Assembly: GCA_027622555.1 (NCBI GenBank)
Contig: JAQBYJ010000009.1
Span: 26,975-90,974 of the forward strand
From: Verrucomicrobiota bacterium
GTDB lineage: Bacteria > Verrucomicrobiota > Verrucomicrobiia > Opitutales > UBA2995
Reading direction: 5' to 3'
DNA length: 64,000 nucleotides
In this document: positions 47,825 to 57,544 of the stretch, piece after piece
How positions within the stretch are numbered: the first letter of the stretch is position 1
Layout of the letters: every line of letters starts with the position of its first letter
Position numbers and translations under genes: made by a program
Notes under the pieces: generated by a model
What the model was told of the DNA's origin: nothing
Seen by the model: the letters and a program-made list of their open reading frames with translations, nothing else
The model's database searches: none

Positions 47825-48394
47825 TTATTTATCCGAGTATTTTTTTACCAATTGAGTGAATTCTTTGAAACTCGGATGATTTGAATCTGAGAGTATGCTG
47901 TAAAATATTGTCTCACTTGGCAGTACGTGTGCTCCATGTAGTCGCATTGCGGTGATGGCTACTTCACCATCTTCACGGCGCCTGCAACAAACCGCGTCAC
48001 TCAATACGGTGACATCAATTTCTTGGTTAATAGCCTCTAGAACGCTTTGGTAGACACAGATCGGAGTCTCAAGGCCGACAACCAGGATATGTTGAATCTC
48101 TTCTTCCTGCTGCCATTGTGAGAAAGCGCTCTCTGAAAATGCTGAAAATCTGGTTTTTGCCGTACAGCGCGCCTTGGGGTTCAAGTCTCTCACATTATCC
48201 AGGCTATGGCCTAGCTTGTCGGGTCTTTGTTCGGTGAAGAGGGTGGGAATTCCAAATAGTCTGGCTGTTTCTACGCAAAATTGGATGCGTTTTTTGAAAG
48301 ATTCTGCATCAGGTATTACTTTCAAAAAGCTAGCCTGAACATCGAGTACCAACAATCCCAGGTGTGGAATTATGGCTTCGGTTTGTTGATTCAT
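47825..48394 (-). CDS. Isochorismatase-family cysteine hydrolase
   Basis: A 189-residue alpha/beta hydrolase with the Asp-Lys-Cys catalytic triad: Asp18 (LVLDVQ), Lys80 (CTAKTRFSAF) and Cys113 (GLETPICVYQS) with the cis-peptide before it. Members act on nicotinamide, isochorismate, ureidoacrylate and others; this short one resembles the YcaC-like branch with unknown substrate. It begins at ATG 48394 and ends 42 bp before mgtE, so the three genes may share a transcript. Confidence 0.87.
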   Translation of the reverse strand: MNQQTEAIIPHLGLLVLDVQASFLKVIPDAESFKKRIQFCVETARLFGIPTLFTEQRPDKLGHSLDNVRDLNPKARCTAKTRFSAFSESAFSQWQQEEEIQHILVVGLETPICVYQSVLEAINQEIDVTVLSDAVCCRRREDGEVAITAMRLHGAHVLPSETIFYSILSDSNHPSFKEFTQLVKKYSDK

Positions 48395-48453
48395 TCGTAA
48401 AGAGATAGACCTTCAAAGATGAATAACAACTCGAATACCGCCCGCGGTTCATT

Positions 48454-49179
48454 TTATTTAATGTAGTTTTTTTGGGCTTTGATTTGAACGATTTCATTTT
48501 CTGGAAGAATGAGCGCAGTTAGGTGCCCACCCCAAACGCAACCCGTATCAATACCTAGAGAATTTTTTCTCCTATGGACTTTCCTCCTAGGCGTATGTCC
48601 ATAAACAACAAAGGGTTCCTGATCCCATAGGGTTGCCCAAAATTTACGGCCTTTAGTTTCATCCCGTTTCCTTGGAATCCCCATTTTGTCTATCATTTGA
48701 ATTTGAGTTACCACCTTTGCCGGTTGGGTATGCCATGCTATTCCTGGTAAAAATCCACCATGTACAAAGACTCTACCTTCTAAAGGTTGTTCGAGCCACA
48801 AGACCATAGATTTGAGGTAATTCCAATCCTCTGCATCAATCGATTTTAAAGTAGAAATCTCGTAAGGTTTTAGTTCGAGTGAATCAAGGGTATGGAAAAA
48901 TTTTAAAAGTCGGTATTCATGATTTCCTAGAATGGAGTAACCCTTTATAGATCTGGCGAGTTTAAGCACAGATTTGGAGTCAGGACCTCTGTTTATAAGG
49001 TCGCCGAGAAAAATAACCCTGTCATTTGTTTCCAGTTTTAAGACATTTATCAGCTTTTCCAGCTCTCGAATACAGCCGTGGACATCCCCGATGACAATTA
49101 ATCGGCCATTTTTAACTAAACTTTCTTCACCCTTTTCTTGATGAAAGGGGAACAATCTGTTTTTCAATTCAGGTTCCAC
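48454..49179 (-). CDS. PPP-type metallophosphatase (symmetrical Ap4A hydrolase or Ser/Thr phosphatase-like)
   Basis: A 241-residue phosphatase with the two-metal PPP motifs GDVHGC, GDLINRGPDS, GNHEYRLL, then VHGGFLPG and YGHTPRR, all expected catalytic residues. Such proteins dephosphorylate proteins or cleave diadenosine polyphosphates. The Ser/Thr kinase at 51143-52135 is 2 kb away, but on sequence alone a link cannot be claimed. The start codon GTG 49179 is the best available; no ATG exists nearby. It is divergent from a hypothetical gene 17 bp away. Confidence 0.86.
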   Translation of the reverse strand: MEPELKNRLFPFHQEKGEESLVKNGRLIVIGDVHGCIRELEKLINVLKLETNDRVIFLGDLINRGPDSKSVLKLARSIKGYSILGNHEYRLLKFFHTLDSLELKPYEISTLKSIDAEDWNYLKSMVLWLEQPLEGRVFVHGGFLPGIAWHTQPAKVVTQIQMIDKMGIPRKRDETKGRKFWATLWDQEPFVVYGHTPRRKVHRRKNSLGIDTGCVWGGHLTALILPENEIVQIKAQKNYIK

Positions 49180-49196
49180 AACGGAGATACATAAAT

Positions 49197-49691
49197 ATGG
49201 AATGGGAAATTAAACCCTTTGGTAAAGAATCTACTTTTTCTGGCAATCCCTTTCAGGATGGCGAGGAGGTCAATTGTTATTTAATCAGGAACAAAGAAGG
49301 TGCGCTGGTTCGTGCGGATTTGGGCGCGGATGATATCGAAAGCATGGATGCAGATGTGCTTATTCTTGGTCGGTGGACGCGAGTATTCGAATCTAGCCCT
49401 GATAAGCGAGAAGAGAACCTTAATCAGCAGCGGACATTGGAGGAGTTATTCTTTAGTCTTTTCGAAATTGAGGATGCTTTGGAGAGTGAGGAGGCAGATA
49501 CGTTGAAACAAATTGTATCCCTGATGCTCGAACGAAAACGCATTTTGAGAAGGCTGCCTCCCAAGTCATCGTCAGTTCTTACGACTTACATTCATGTGAA
49601 AAGCAAAAGAGAGTTTGAGGTTCCTTCCTTCGATATTACTCCTCAGGTGGTTATGTCCGTTCAAGAACAACTGCAGGTGCTTATTCGTTGA
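49197..49691 (+). CDS. Conserved hypothetical protein
   Basis: A 164-residue soluble protein. The first 45 residues have the pattern FSGNPFQDGEEVNCYLIRNKEGALVRADL, which recalls a small beta-barrel family in Verrucomicrobia and Planctomycetes that usually has Cys pairs here; this copy has one Cys. A helical second half contains LKQIVSLMLERKRILRRLPP, then a beta-hairpin TYIHVKSKREFEVP. I do not recognise a named domain. Its stop is 2 bp from the convergent rpoN stop. Confidence 0.62.
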   Translation: MEWEIKPFGKESTFSGNPFQDGEEVNCYLIRNKEGALVRADLGADDIESMDADVLILGRWTRVFESSPDKREENLNQQRTLEELFFSLFEIEDALESEEADTLKQIVSLMLERKRILRRLPPKSSSVLTTYIHVKSKREFEVPSFDITPQVVMSVQEQLQVLIR

Positions 49692-49693
49692 TC

Positions 49694-51139
49694 TTAATGG
49701 TAGCGCCTGCGCAGGTTAGTCGGTAAAATTCCGAGTTCTTCACGATACTTAGCTACGGTTCGTCTCGCTATTGTGATATTTTTCTCAGCCAATAGATTTA
49801 CGACAACCTGATCACTCAAAGGCTTTCCGGGATCCTCGTTTTCGATAATATGGGCAATCATATCTTTGATAGTTGTATTCGACAACGCTTCGCCACCGGC
49901 TGAATCATAACCGGGCGTAAAGAAATATTTGAGAGGGAAAATTCCGTGAGGCGTTTTAATGTATTTCCCGGAAATGGCTCGACTAACGGTTGTTTCATGG
50001 ACGCCAACCGCATCTGCCACCTGTGTCATAGTTAGAGGTCGAAGTTTCACTAATCCTTCTTCGAAAAAATCGAGTTGGAAATCCAGTATGGAGCGAGTTA
50101 TCTTTTCGATGGTTTGTTGTCGTTGTTCAATCGAGCTTATGAGGAACTTTCCCGCTCGCATTTTTTCCTGAATATACTCCTTCTCTTCCTTGGTTAGTTT
50201 TCCGCGGGCAATGATTTCCTTGTATACGTTGCTAATGCGCAAACGAGGAATGTATTCATTGTTCAAATGGATTTTCCATTTTCCGGCATCTTTTTCGATT
50301 ACAACGTCCGGCGTAATTACTTGATTTGTGTCTTCCCCGTACTTTCTTCCGGGCGAAGGATCGAGATTGGATATCTCTTCGAGTGCTTCTTGTACATCTT
50401 CAATATCCTTGTTAACTCGCTTGGCGATTTCTGGAATTCGTCGGCGAAGCAGGAGGTGAAACTGATCTTTCAGCATTTTCCCCGCTAAGGATTTGGCCCG
50501 GCCGTTAATTTTTATTTGGATGAGCAGGCAATCCTGTAAATCGACAGCGCCAATGCCTGCCGGATCTAATGTTTTAAGCAAAGTATGTGCTTCTTGAATT
50601 ACTCTAAGGGGCAATTGGGCCAATAAAGCTAAGTCGGGTAATTTTGAAGTTAGGTACCCTCTGTCATCCAAGCTGCCAATCAAGTAGTTAATGGCTTTAT
50701 GTTGATCCTCGTCTAGATTTGAAAGGTCAGCTTGATGAATTAAGTGTTCCTGTAAACTTGTTGAACTTGCGAGACTGTCGAAAAAGTGCTGGCGTCTTTC
50801 GGCGTCGTCTGACGAATAGGAACTCATTGCGTATTCTTGAGCATAGTAATCGCGCGAGGCTTCGTCCATTTTGCTCAGTAAATCGAAGTCTTTGTCGAAA
50901 TCCATTTCGTCCTTTTGGTCCGGTGTATTGTCCTCGGCACCAATTTCCAGGGATGATTCAAGACTATCTCCGTCCATTGGTAATTCTTCCAATGCTGGGT
51001 TGCTTTGAAGTTCACCCAGGATTTCGTTGCGCAGCTCCATGGTAGGCGCTTGGAGTATTTTCAGAGATTGCCTCAGTTGCGGAGCAAGGATGAGACTCTG
51101 AATCTGTTTCTGATACTGATGTAAACCTTGCGAGGGCAT
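49694..51139 (-). CDS. rpoN: Sigma-54 factor RpoN
   Basis: A 481-residue sigma-54. Region I is Gln/Leu-rich (LILAPQLRQSLKILQAP), region II acidic (about 60-110), then the core-binding domain, the helix-turn-helix LTMTQVADAVGVHETTVSRAISGKY (cut here) and the RpoN box ARRTVAKYREELGI near the end with the final NLRRRYH. All parts are present. Sigma-54 needs AAA+ activators; none is encoded here. It begins 3 bp after the kinase stop, so it is likely translated with it. Confidence 0.96.
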   Translation of the reverse strand: MPSQGLHQYQKQIQSLILAPQLRQSLKILQAPTMELRNEILGELQSNPALEELPMDGDSLESSLEIGAEDNTPDQKDEMDFDKDFDLLSKMDEASRDYYAQEYAMSSYSSDDAERRQHFFDSLASSTSLQEHLIHQADLSNLDEDQHKAINYLIGSLDDRGYLTSKLPDLALLAQLPLRVIQEAHTLLKTLDPAGIGAVDLQDCLLIQIKINGRAKSLAGKMLKDQFHLLLRRRIPEIAKRVNKDIEDVQEALEEISNLDPSPGRKYGEDTNQVITPDVVIEKDAGKWKIHLNNEYIPRLRISNVYKEIIARGKLTKEEKEYIQEKMRAGKFLISSIEQRQQTIEKITRSILDFQLDFFEEGLVKLRPLTMTQVADAVGVHETTVSRAISGKYIKTPHGIFPLKYFFTPGYDSAGGEALSNTTIKDMIAHIIENEDPGKPLSDQVVVNLLAEKNITIARRTVAKYREELGILPTNLRRRYH

Positions 51140-51142
51140 TTC

Positions 51143-52135
51143 CTAATCTCCCTCCATCGGTGAGAAGAAAAACTTTAAACTTGGATCATCCTCAAAAAGA
51201 CCTGCTTCATTGAATAATTGTCCGAGGTAGGATGAAAGTTTCTCGTTGGTTGGCCCATAACCATCGCCGTACATGTAGTATTCAAGATCGGTTAATGCAT
51301 CTGCCGCTTCTTGGTATCTGTCTTCCCGATCTCTTGCCAAGAGTTTTTGAAGCAGGTTATTTAGTCTATCATCTACATCTGGTAAGCTGGCTGAGTAGTC
51401 TGGGACTTCCAGTTCTAGAATATTGCGTATCGAAGTGTCATCATCGATGCCAAGGAATCGATTAAAACCATCTAGCATTTCTGACAACACGACACCGATT
51501 GAGAAAAGATCTGCTCGGCTGTCTGTTACTTCTTTTCGAGCTTGTTCTGGAGAAATGTACTCGTAGCGACCTGCAATTACCCGACCTTCCTGATTGTACA
51601 TTAGGTTTCGGGCCTTGGCTATGCCAAAGTCGGTGACCTTAACATCACCTTCGCATGCCAGCATTACATTCCTCGGGTTTACGTCGCGGTGGACGATATT
51701 CAGATGACGGCCGCGTTTATCGCGTTTTCTATGCGCGTAGGAGAGACCACGGCAGATGCGACTTGCTATAAATACTGCGATTTCAACCGGAATCTTTTTT
51801 CTCAACTTACGATGTATGCTAATAAATTCACTAAGATTAATCCCTTTGACCAGTTCCATGGTAATAAAATACTGACCATTGAATTCACCAAGATGGTAGG
51901 TTTGTACGATATTGGTATGAATCAAGTCTGCTACCAACTGCGCTTCACCAAAAAAGTTGCTTCTAAAGTCTTGGACTTCTGAGTACTCCTCACGGATTAA
52001 CTTAACGGCGACCGATTTCTCAAAACCGCCCGCTCCGTTTTGCCGACCTTCATAGACGGTGCCCATTCCGCCTTCTGCGATTTTCCGGATAAGGTCTACA
52101 TTTAGTTGGTCAAAAATTTGATTTGGATGTGCCAC
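51143..52135 (-). CDS. Soluble Ser/Thr protein kinase
   Basis: A 330-residue Hanks-type kinase with no membrane segment or extra domain. Glycine loop [10 protein letters not shown] (21-30), Lys45 in VAVKLI, the catalytic loop HRDVNPRN (149-156; catalytic Asp151) and DFG at 169-171 are present, with HRDVN in place of the more usual HRDVK or HRDIK. The APE segment is SPEQA-type. The start is GTG 52135. It is the first of a two-gene operon with rpoN, only 3 bp apart, which is an unusual neighbour for a kinase. Confidence 0.93.
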   Translation of the reverse strand: MAHPNQIFDQLNVDLIRKIAEGGMGTVYEGRQNGAGGFEKSVAVKLIREEYSEVQDFRSNFFGEAQLVADLIHTNIVQTYHLGEFNGQYFITMELVKGINLSEFISIHRKLRKKIPVEIAVFIASRICRGLSYAHRKRDKRGRHLNIVHRDVNPRNVMLACEGDVKVTDFGIAKARNLMYNQEGRVIAGRYEYISPEQARKEVTDSRADLFSIGVVLSEMLDGFNRFLGIDDDTSIRNILELEVPDYSASLPDVDDRLNNLLQKLLARDREDRYQEAADALTDLEYYMYGDGYGPTNEKLSSYLGQLFNEAGLFEDDPSLKFFFSPMEGD

Positions 52136-52267
52136 GATGAATGACTACATGAAATTAATTCTCAACTATCAAGCGTCCAATTGTAAAACTAGCATGAATT
52201 ATGCTGTAAGCTTCCGAAGAGTTAGATGGAGTTGACATTAAACAGAGTCTGATTCTTTTTGAAACCT

Positions 52268-52585
52268 ATGATTTCACTAACTGAGTCTGCTGCTAAAAAA
52301 ATTGAAAGCCTCCAGAAGGAGACAGCTGATGAGACAAAGCGTCTCCGAATATTTGTTGAAGCGGGTGGATGCTCTGGGCTCGAATATGGTATGAGTTTCG
52401 ATTCAGCCAAAGAGGGTGATCAGGAGCTGGAAAGCCTGGGAGTTTGCTTTCTAATGGACGCGACGAGTTTGGCCTATCTCGAAGGTTCGGTTGTAGACTT
52501 CGATGATGGGTTGCAAGGAAAGGGTTTCGAAATCAAAAACCCAAACGCCAAGACAACGTGTGGTTGCGGTCGGTCGTTTAATTAA
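52268..52585 (+). CDS. A-type iron-sulfur carrier (IscA/ErpA/SufA-like)
   Basis: A 105-residue HesB-type scaffold. The three conserved cysteines are present: Cys in EAGGCSGLEYGM and the C-terminal pair CGCGRSF. It passes Fe-S clusters to target apoproteins. ATG 52268 is used; a TTG at 52259 would add three residues. No isc or suf genes are adjacent. Which of IscA, ErpA or SufA it is cannot be decided. Confidence 0.92.
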   Translation: MISLTESAAKKIESLQKETADETKRLRIFVEAGGCSGLEYGMSFDSAKEGDQELESLGVCFLMDATSLAYLEGSVVDFDDGLQGKGFEIKNPNAKTTCGCGRSFN

Positions 52586-52612
52586 TAGACGACCTCTGGT
52601 TATAAAGGCTGA

Positions 52613-53800
52613 TTAGCTTTCAAAATTGAGCTCAGGCTCGGTATCTGCCTCGTAGTCAACTCCTTCAAGGCCAAAACCAAAGAGCTTTAAGAAATCGCTT
52701 CTATAGCCTTCGTAGTCGGATATGTCTTTGAAATTTTCGTTTGAGGCTGTTTCCCACAATTCGGCGACTGCTTCCTGGATTTCTGGTTTCATTTCCCAGT
52801 CATCAATCCGAACCCGACCTGCTTCGTCTAGGTCGAGGAAATTGCCCTGATACATTTGAGAAGCGTATAAGCGGTAAAGTTGTTCAATGCATCCCTCGTG
52901 GAGTCCCTTTTCTTTCATCACTTTGAACAGGATGGAAATGTAAAGAGGAACAACGGGTATGGCCGAGCTGGCCTGCGTCACAACAGCTTTGTTGACGCTT
53001 ACAAACGCAGATCCTCGTTTGATTTTTAAAAGTGCATCCAGGCGCTTCGCCGTTTCATCAACGTCTGTTTTCGCTTTTCCCATGGTTCCATTCCAGTAAA
53101 TGGGCCAGGTAATGGTTGGGCCAATATAGGAGAATGCAACCGTCTGACAGCCATCCTCTAAAAGATCGGCATCATTGAGGGCATTGATCCACGTTTCCCA
53201 ATCTTCGCCTCCCATGACGGCTACCGTATCAGAAATTTCTTCGTCTGTCGCTGGTTCCAACTCTACATCCTTGATGACTCCCTTGTCGGTATCCAACGTA
53301 GGACCTACGAAAGTTTCACCTACAGGTTTTAGCGTTGATTTATGGATGGTGCCCGTTTTCGGATGCTCTCTCCGCGGAGAAGCCAAGCTGTATACCACCA
53401 AATCGACCTTACCAACTTCCTCTTTCAGAATGGTTATTACTTCTTCTTTTATCGTATCGGAAAAAGCGTCTCCGTTAACGCTTTTGGCATAAAGGCCTGC
53501 ATCTTTTGCCTTTTTTTCAAAGGCCACGGAGTTGTACCAACCTGCGGAAGCTGTTCGGCCATTCATCGATGGCCTTTCATAAAATACTCCGACGGTGGAA
53601 GCATTACTTCCAAATGCTGCAGCAATTCGGGCAGATAAGCCGTATCCGGTGGAAGATCCAATCACCAATACTTTTTTGGGTCCATCCTCAATGGTTCCTT
53701 GATTCTTAACGTAGTCGATTTGCTCCTGAACGTGGGCAGCGCAACCTTCTGGATGGGCCGTAATGCAAATGAAACCGCGAACTTTGGGTTTAATAATCAT
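52613..53800 (-). CDS. fabV: Enoyl-ACP reductase FabV (trans-2-enoyl-CoA reductase)
   Basis: NADH-dependent enoyl reductase, last step of fatty-acid elongation, 395 residues. The nucleotide-binding part has [17 protein letters not shown], and the catalytic Tyr-X8-Lys is exactly at Tyr235 and Lys244 as in the known enzymes. The [10 protein letters not shown] block and the RIDDWEM segment near the C terminus are family markers. FabV is an alternative to FabI and gives low triclosan sensitivity. It is alone, with convergent erpA-like gene 27 bp away. Confidence 0.96.
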   Translation of the reverse strand: MIIKPKVRGFICITAHPEGCAAHVQEQIDYVKNQGTIEDGPKKVLVIGSSTGYGLSARIAAAFGSNASTVGVFYERPSMNGRTASAGWYNSVAFEKKAKDAGLYAKSVNGDAFSDTIKEEVITILKEEVGKVDLVVYSLASPRREHPKTGTIHKSTLKPVGETFVGPTLDTDKGVIKDVELEPATDEEISDTVAVMGGEDWETWINALNDADLLEDGCQTVAFSYIGPTITWPIYWNGTMGKAKTDVDETAKRLDALLKIKRGSAFVSVNKAVVTQASSAIPVVPLYISILFKVMKEKGLHEGCIEQLYRLYASQMYQGNFLDLDEAGRVRIDDWEMKPEIQEAVAELWETASNENFKDISDYEGYRSDFLKLFGFGLEGVDYEADTEPELNFES

Positions 53801-53946
53801 GCTATGGATAAGTTTGGTAAAACCGCAAAGGCTGTGTTTTAGCTTCTAGGGTTTCAAGGCGATAATTTTATTAGAATAAATTGAAAACTACATTCACTAC
53901 AGAATGACTCCAATGTGATCTTAACTTGAAGCGCTGGGATGAGATG

Positions 53947-55302
53947 TTAGTAAGCGGGTCTTATAAATTTTCCATGGATTTCTCCTTGAAATTCCTTGTT
54001 TTTATAGACCGCGCATCCTCTTACTATTGTTGATTGCACATTAAAGTTAGGTGTGAATCCCACGTAGGGCGAATGAGGATTTCTATAAAGAAGGTCCTCC
54101 TTCGCTATGGGCTGAGTATTGTCGAATTTTCCGATGCAAAGATCTGCATCCATACCCAATGCAATCGCTCCTTTGTGTTTTAGCCCAAAACGTTGAGCCG
54201 GGGTTTGGCTCATGAGTTTTGTAATATCGCAGAGTTCCATCTCTAAGGTTTCTCTTAACAAGCTATAGATTATCGGTCCTGAATGTTGCAGACCGGAAAT
54301 TCCGCCCCATGTTTGAAAAAAGTTGTTTCCTGATTTCATGCTTTCCAAACAAGGTGAATGGTCCGATCCGATGGTATCTATTTCTCGGGTACGAAGTTTT
54401 TCCCGAAGAGCTATTACCGTTCCCGCTGCCCGCAAGGGTGGGGCGCATTTGGCCACCGATCCTGCGTCTCCGAGTATGTCGTTCGTGAAATAAAGGTAAT
54501 GTGGGCAGGTTTCAACTGTGACATCAATGCCTGCTTGTTTCGCAGCCGTTATGAGATCGATGCCCTCTGGGCAACTCACGTGGACGATGTGGATGGGGCA
54601 ACCGGTTTCCCCGGCCAGGTTGATTGCGGATCGAATAGCTATCAATTCAGCCTCGATCGGTCTCGAGTCGAGAAAATCTTGAACCGAAGTTTGTCCTGAG
54701 AGGATGGCTCGTTTTGAAAGCTCTTCAGTCAATTCGTTATCCTCAGCATGCAATGCCAAGCGCATGCCTGGAAGTTTACTAATAGCCTTCATTCCTTTTC
54801 TCAGGACTGATTCGTCGACATTAGGGAACTCATCCAATCCGCTATTGGACATGAAGGCTTTAAACCCAATAACACCGGCAAGGTATAGCGATTCAAGGTC
54901 CTCGAGATTCCCTGGAACGAGCCCACCCCAAAAAGCAAAGTCGGTCATGCATTTTGCTTCTGCTCGGTTCTTCTTAAGCTCAAAGGCTTCAACGTTTATC
55001 GTAGTGGGAATCGAGTTCAGCGGCATATCAAATATGCAGGTGATTCCTCCCGCTATGGCTGCGCGCGAACCGGTTTCAAAACCCTCCCAGTTCGTATGAC
55101 CAGGCTCGTTTATGTGAACATGACTATCAATAATTCCGGGAATTACGACGGCGCCTTCAATAGCGCGTTCTTCTTTCCCCTGGCCCGCGAGATTGGGCTC
55201 TATGGCAGCTATTTTTCCATCCGATATGCCTAGGTCTTGGTAAGATTCCCCTTCTGGAGTTACAAGGCATCCGCCTACAATGACTGTGTCGTAGACACTC
55301 AT
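53947..55302 (-). CDS. allB: Allantoinase
   Basis: Amidohydrolase that opens allantoin to allantoate, 451 residues from ATG 55302. Metal-binding His61 and His63 (IDSHVHINEPG) and the lysine that is carboxylated, Lys148 in GFKAFMSNSG, are present. So are the later His residues (ALHAED, IHIVHVSCPEG) and the Asp in GSDHSPC. GHTNWEGFETGSRAAIAGG is a signature of allantoinase over dihydroorotase and hydantoinase. The frame also opens at 55335 but ATG 55302 is 2 bp after the uraH stop. Last gene of the purine catabolic operon. Confidence 0.93.
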   Translation of the reverse strand: MSVYDTVIVGGCLVTPEGESYQDLGISDGKIAAIEPNLAGQGKEERAIEGAVVIPGIIDSHVHINEPGHTNWEGFETGSRAAIAGGITCIFDMPLNSIPTTINVEAFELKKNRAEAKCMTDFAFWGGLVPGNLEDLESLYLAGVIGFKAFMSNSGLDEFPNVDESVLRKGMKAISKLPGMRLALHAEDNELTEELSKRAILSGQTSVQDFLDSRPIEAELIAIRSAINLAGETGCPIHIVHVSCPEGIDLITAAKQAGIDVTVETCPHYLYFTNDILGDAGSVAKCAPPLRAAGTVIALREKLRTREIDTIGSDHSPCLESMKSGNNFFQTWGGISGLQHSGPIIYSLLRETLEMELCDITKLMSQTPAQRFGLKHKGAIALGMDADLCIGKFDNTQPIAKEDLLYRNPHSPYVGFTPNFNVQSTIVRGCAVYKNKEFQGEIHGKFIRPAY

Positions 55303-55304
55303 CT

Positions 55305-55652
55305 TCAACTTCCGCGATACACGCTGTAGCTCCATGGTGAAGCTAAAAGCGGCACATGGTAAGATCCGTTTGGATCATTGATGCGAAATTGAACGGGCAC
55401 CTCGCTTAAGAATGGAGCATCTTCTGCATGCTCGTGGAAATACTCACCTATGTGAAAGACGAGTTTGTAGTCTCCTGTTTTGAATTGGTCTCCAGTTAGA
55501 AGTGGATGATCAGTTCTTCCATCCGAATTAGTCGTTGTTGATATTATCAATTGCTCGCCTTCACTAGTGACATGGAAGAGTTCAATTTTGACTCCGGAAG
55601 CAGGGATTCCATCTTTGGTATTTAATACGTGGGTACTCAGTTTTGCGCTCAT
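55305..55652 (-). CDS. uraH: 5-hydroxyisourate hydrolase (transthyretin-like)
   Basis: A 115-residue transthyretin-like hydrolase that opens 5-hydroxyisourate to OHCU. The N-terminal STHVLNTKDGIPASGV carries the catalytic His8, and the protein ends in the family's YRGS. It has no signal peptide, so it is cytoplasmic. It is 2 bp from allB and 18 bp after uraD. Confidence 0.96.
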   Translation of the reverse strand: MSAKLSTHVLNTKDGIPASGVKIELFHVTSEGEQLIISTTTNSDGRTDHPLLTGDQFKTGDYKLVFHIGEYFHEHAEDAPFLSEVPVQFRINDPNGSYHVPLLASPWSYSVYRGS

Positions 55653-55670
55653 TGTGGAAAGAAATTGTTT

Positions 55671-56174
55671 TTAGGTTAACAGGTCATTTAAACGGTGCCA
55701 GGCAATACGCGATATTTGTTTGAGAGCAGCATTGAGTTCCGTTTCAGCGTCGTTGTTAACTCGCTCTTCAAAATGTTTGAAAATGCTGGATTGAGTGTGG
55801 TCTTTTACGCAGATGATAAACGGGAACTTGAATTTATTTTTGTAAGCTTGGTTGAGCTTGGAGATGGTTTCAAACTGTTCTGCTGTCAACTTGTTGAGCT
55901 TTGCTGATTGTTGTTCGGCCGTTGAAAAATCGGTTAATTCTCCCGAAATGGCTAGTTTCCCTGCCAAATCCGGGTGAGCTCGAATAAGTTCTAGTTTTTG
56001 CCCCTCATCGGCAGCTTCCAATGTTTCCCTCAAATCGTGATGCAAGTTCTCAATAGTGTGAAACGGTCTTTTCTCCCAGGTCTCTCGTGGAATCCAGGGT
56101 GAATGTTCAAATATTTCGCCTAGAATTTGGGCGAAGGATCTTTGATCGGAATGGTTTAATATTTCTAGATTCAT
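55671..56174 (-). CDS. uraD: OHCU decarboxylase
   Basis: A 167-residue enzyme that decarboxylates 2-oxo-4-hydroxy-4-carboxy-5-ureidoimidazoline to S-allantoin. The family's catalytic His67 lies in RAHPDLAGK, and SGELTDFSTAEQ follows. The C-terminal KFPFIICVKDH block is also conserved. ATG 56174 or GTG 56186 are both possible; the ATG is preferred because the GTG lies inside the permease stop. It is cotranscribed with the permease upstream. Confidence 0.94.
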   Translation of the reverse strand: MNLEILNHSDQRSFAQILGEIFEHSPWIPRETWEKRPFHTIENLHHDLRETLEAADEGQKLELIRAHPDLAGKLAISGELTDFSTAEQQSAKLNKLTAEQFETISKLNQAYKNKFKFPFIICVKDHTQSSIFKHFEERVNNDAETELNAALKQISRIAWHRLNDLLT

Positions 56175-56179
56175 ATCCC

Positions 56180-57508
56180 TTAGCACTTCTTTTTCTTTGG
56201 TAGAAAGATATTCAGAACCAGTGCGGTCAAGCCGCCGCTTGTAATTCCCGAACTAAATACATTCTCAATCGCATCTGGTAAGGGGTTCATGATTTCTGGA
56301 TCAAAGCCTATTCCTATCCCAACACCCAGCGAAACTGCCAATATAAGAAGGCTTCTATGGTCAAGATTTGTTCTCATGATGATACGAATACCCGCCGTTG
56401 CAATAAGCCCAAAAAGCAAAATGGTAAGTCCGCTCATTACAGGTGGAGGGATGCTTGCTAACCATTTACCTATACCTGGAACCAAGCCGAAAAATATCAA
56501 GACTCCCGCTGCGTAATATCCGACTTGTCGAGCAGCGATTCCGGTAAGTTGAATGACTCCATTGTTTTGTGAGAATGTTGTGTTTGGGAAGGAGTTGAGG
56601 ACCGCTGCGACCATACTGTTGAGGCCATCGGCGAACACACCGCCTCGAATACGTTTCCAGTAAACGGGACCGCTCGTAGGTTCACCTGACAACTCAGAAC
56701 AGGCGGTAAAGTCGCCAATGCTTTCAATAGCAGTTACTAAGTAAATAAACCCAAATGGCAGGACAAATGCCCAATCGAATGCCAGGCCGTATTTAAAAGG
56801 ATGGGGAATTGCGATCCAGCCTCCCGTTGTTTCCGGGATGTTTACAATCCCCATTTTCATGCAAAATAAATAACCGGCCAATAATGCCAAGAGAGCTGCT
56901 GACATTCTCGCCCAAGGTATGTGGAGTGAACTCAGAAGTAGAACGATCACCAAAACGCATCCTGCAATGGCAAGATTTGTAATTGGATGTAGGGATTCAT
57001 TGGCTGGTGGCCCCATGCCTCCCAAGGTGGTAGGGATTAGCAAAAGTCCTATAAGTAACACCACGATGCCAGCGACCAAGGGCGTGAACACTTTTTGTAG
57101 CTTCGGCAAAAAAGGTGCCAGAATTGCCTCTACGGGAGCCAATAATAAGCTCATGCCAAACATAAGTGGAAGTCCTCCAGCCTGACCCGCCAGTATGAGT
57201 GGTGTGATAAACGCAAAGCTTGTGCCGGTCATTGAAAGAAGCCCTGAACCAACTCGTCCCCAAGCAGCCACTTGCACCAGGGTTCCGAGGCCACTGCAAA
57301 GAAGTGACATGCTAATTAAATACGCTTTTTGGTCGAACGGAAGATCTAGCACATTCGCAACGATGGTCGGCGGAGTTATGGTTCCGACAAACATTGCCAA
57401 TACCTGTTGTAATGCTGCCAGTGTTGCTTTGGGTGGAGAAAGTTTATCATTTAGCCCATAGATGAGGTTTTGGGTTACTGGGTTTTCCGCCGATTCAGTG
57501 TCGCTCAT
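56180..57508 (-). CDS. NCS2-family nucleobase (urate/xanthine-type) permease
   Basis: A 442-residue membrane protein with about twelve to fourteen helices. The NCS2 motif QNNGVIQLTGIAARQVG (near 315-330) is of the type seen in urate and xanthine carriers. ESIGDFTACSEL gives the conserved Glu of the substrate site, and the N-terminal KATLAALQQVLAMFVG block is typical. It probably imports urate, xanthine or a related oxopurine for the operon. Substrate specificity is inference from position beside uraD, uraH and allB. Confidence 0.9.
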   Translation of the reverse strand: MSDTESAENPVTQNLIYGLNDKLSPPKATLAALQQVLAMFVGTITPPTIVANVLDLPFDQKAYLISMSLLCSGLGTLVQVAAWGRVGSGLLSMTGTSFAFITPLILAGQAGGLPLMFGMSLLLAPVEAILAPFLPKLQKVFTPLVAGIVVLLIGLLLIPTTLGGMGPPANESLHPITNLAIAGCVLVIVLLLSSLHIPWARMSAALLALLAGYLFCMKMGIVNIPETTGGWIAIPHPFKYGLAFDWAFVLPFGFIYLVTAIESIGDFTACSELSGEPTSGPVYWKRIRGGVFADGLNSMVAAVLNSFPNTTFSQNNGVIQLTGIAARQVGYYAAGVLIFFGLVPGIGKWLASIPPPVMSGLTILLFGLIATAGIRIIMRTNLDHRSLLILAVSLGVGIGIGFDPEIMNPLPDAIENVFSSGITSGGLTALVLNIFLPKKKKC

Positions 57509-57544
57509 ATACTTTCTGTTTGCTGATCAATTTTAGTCGTTGAT

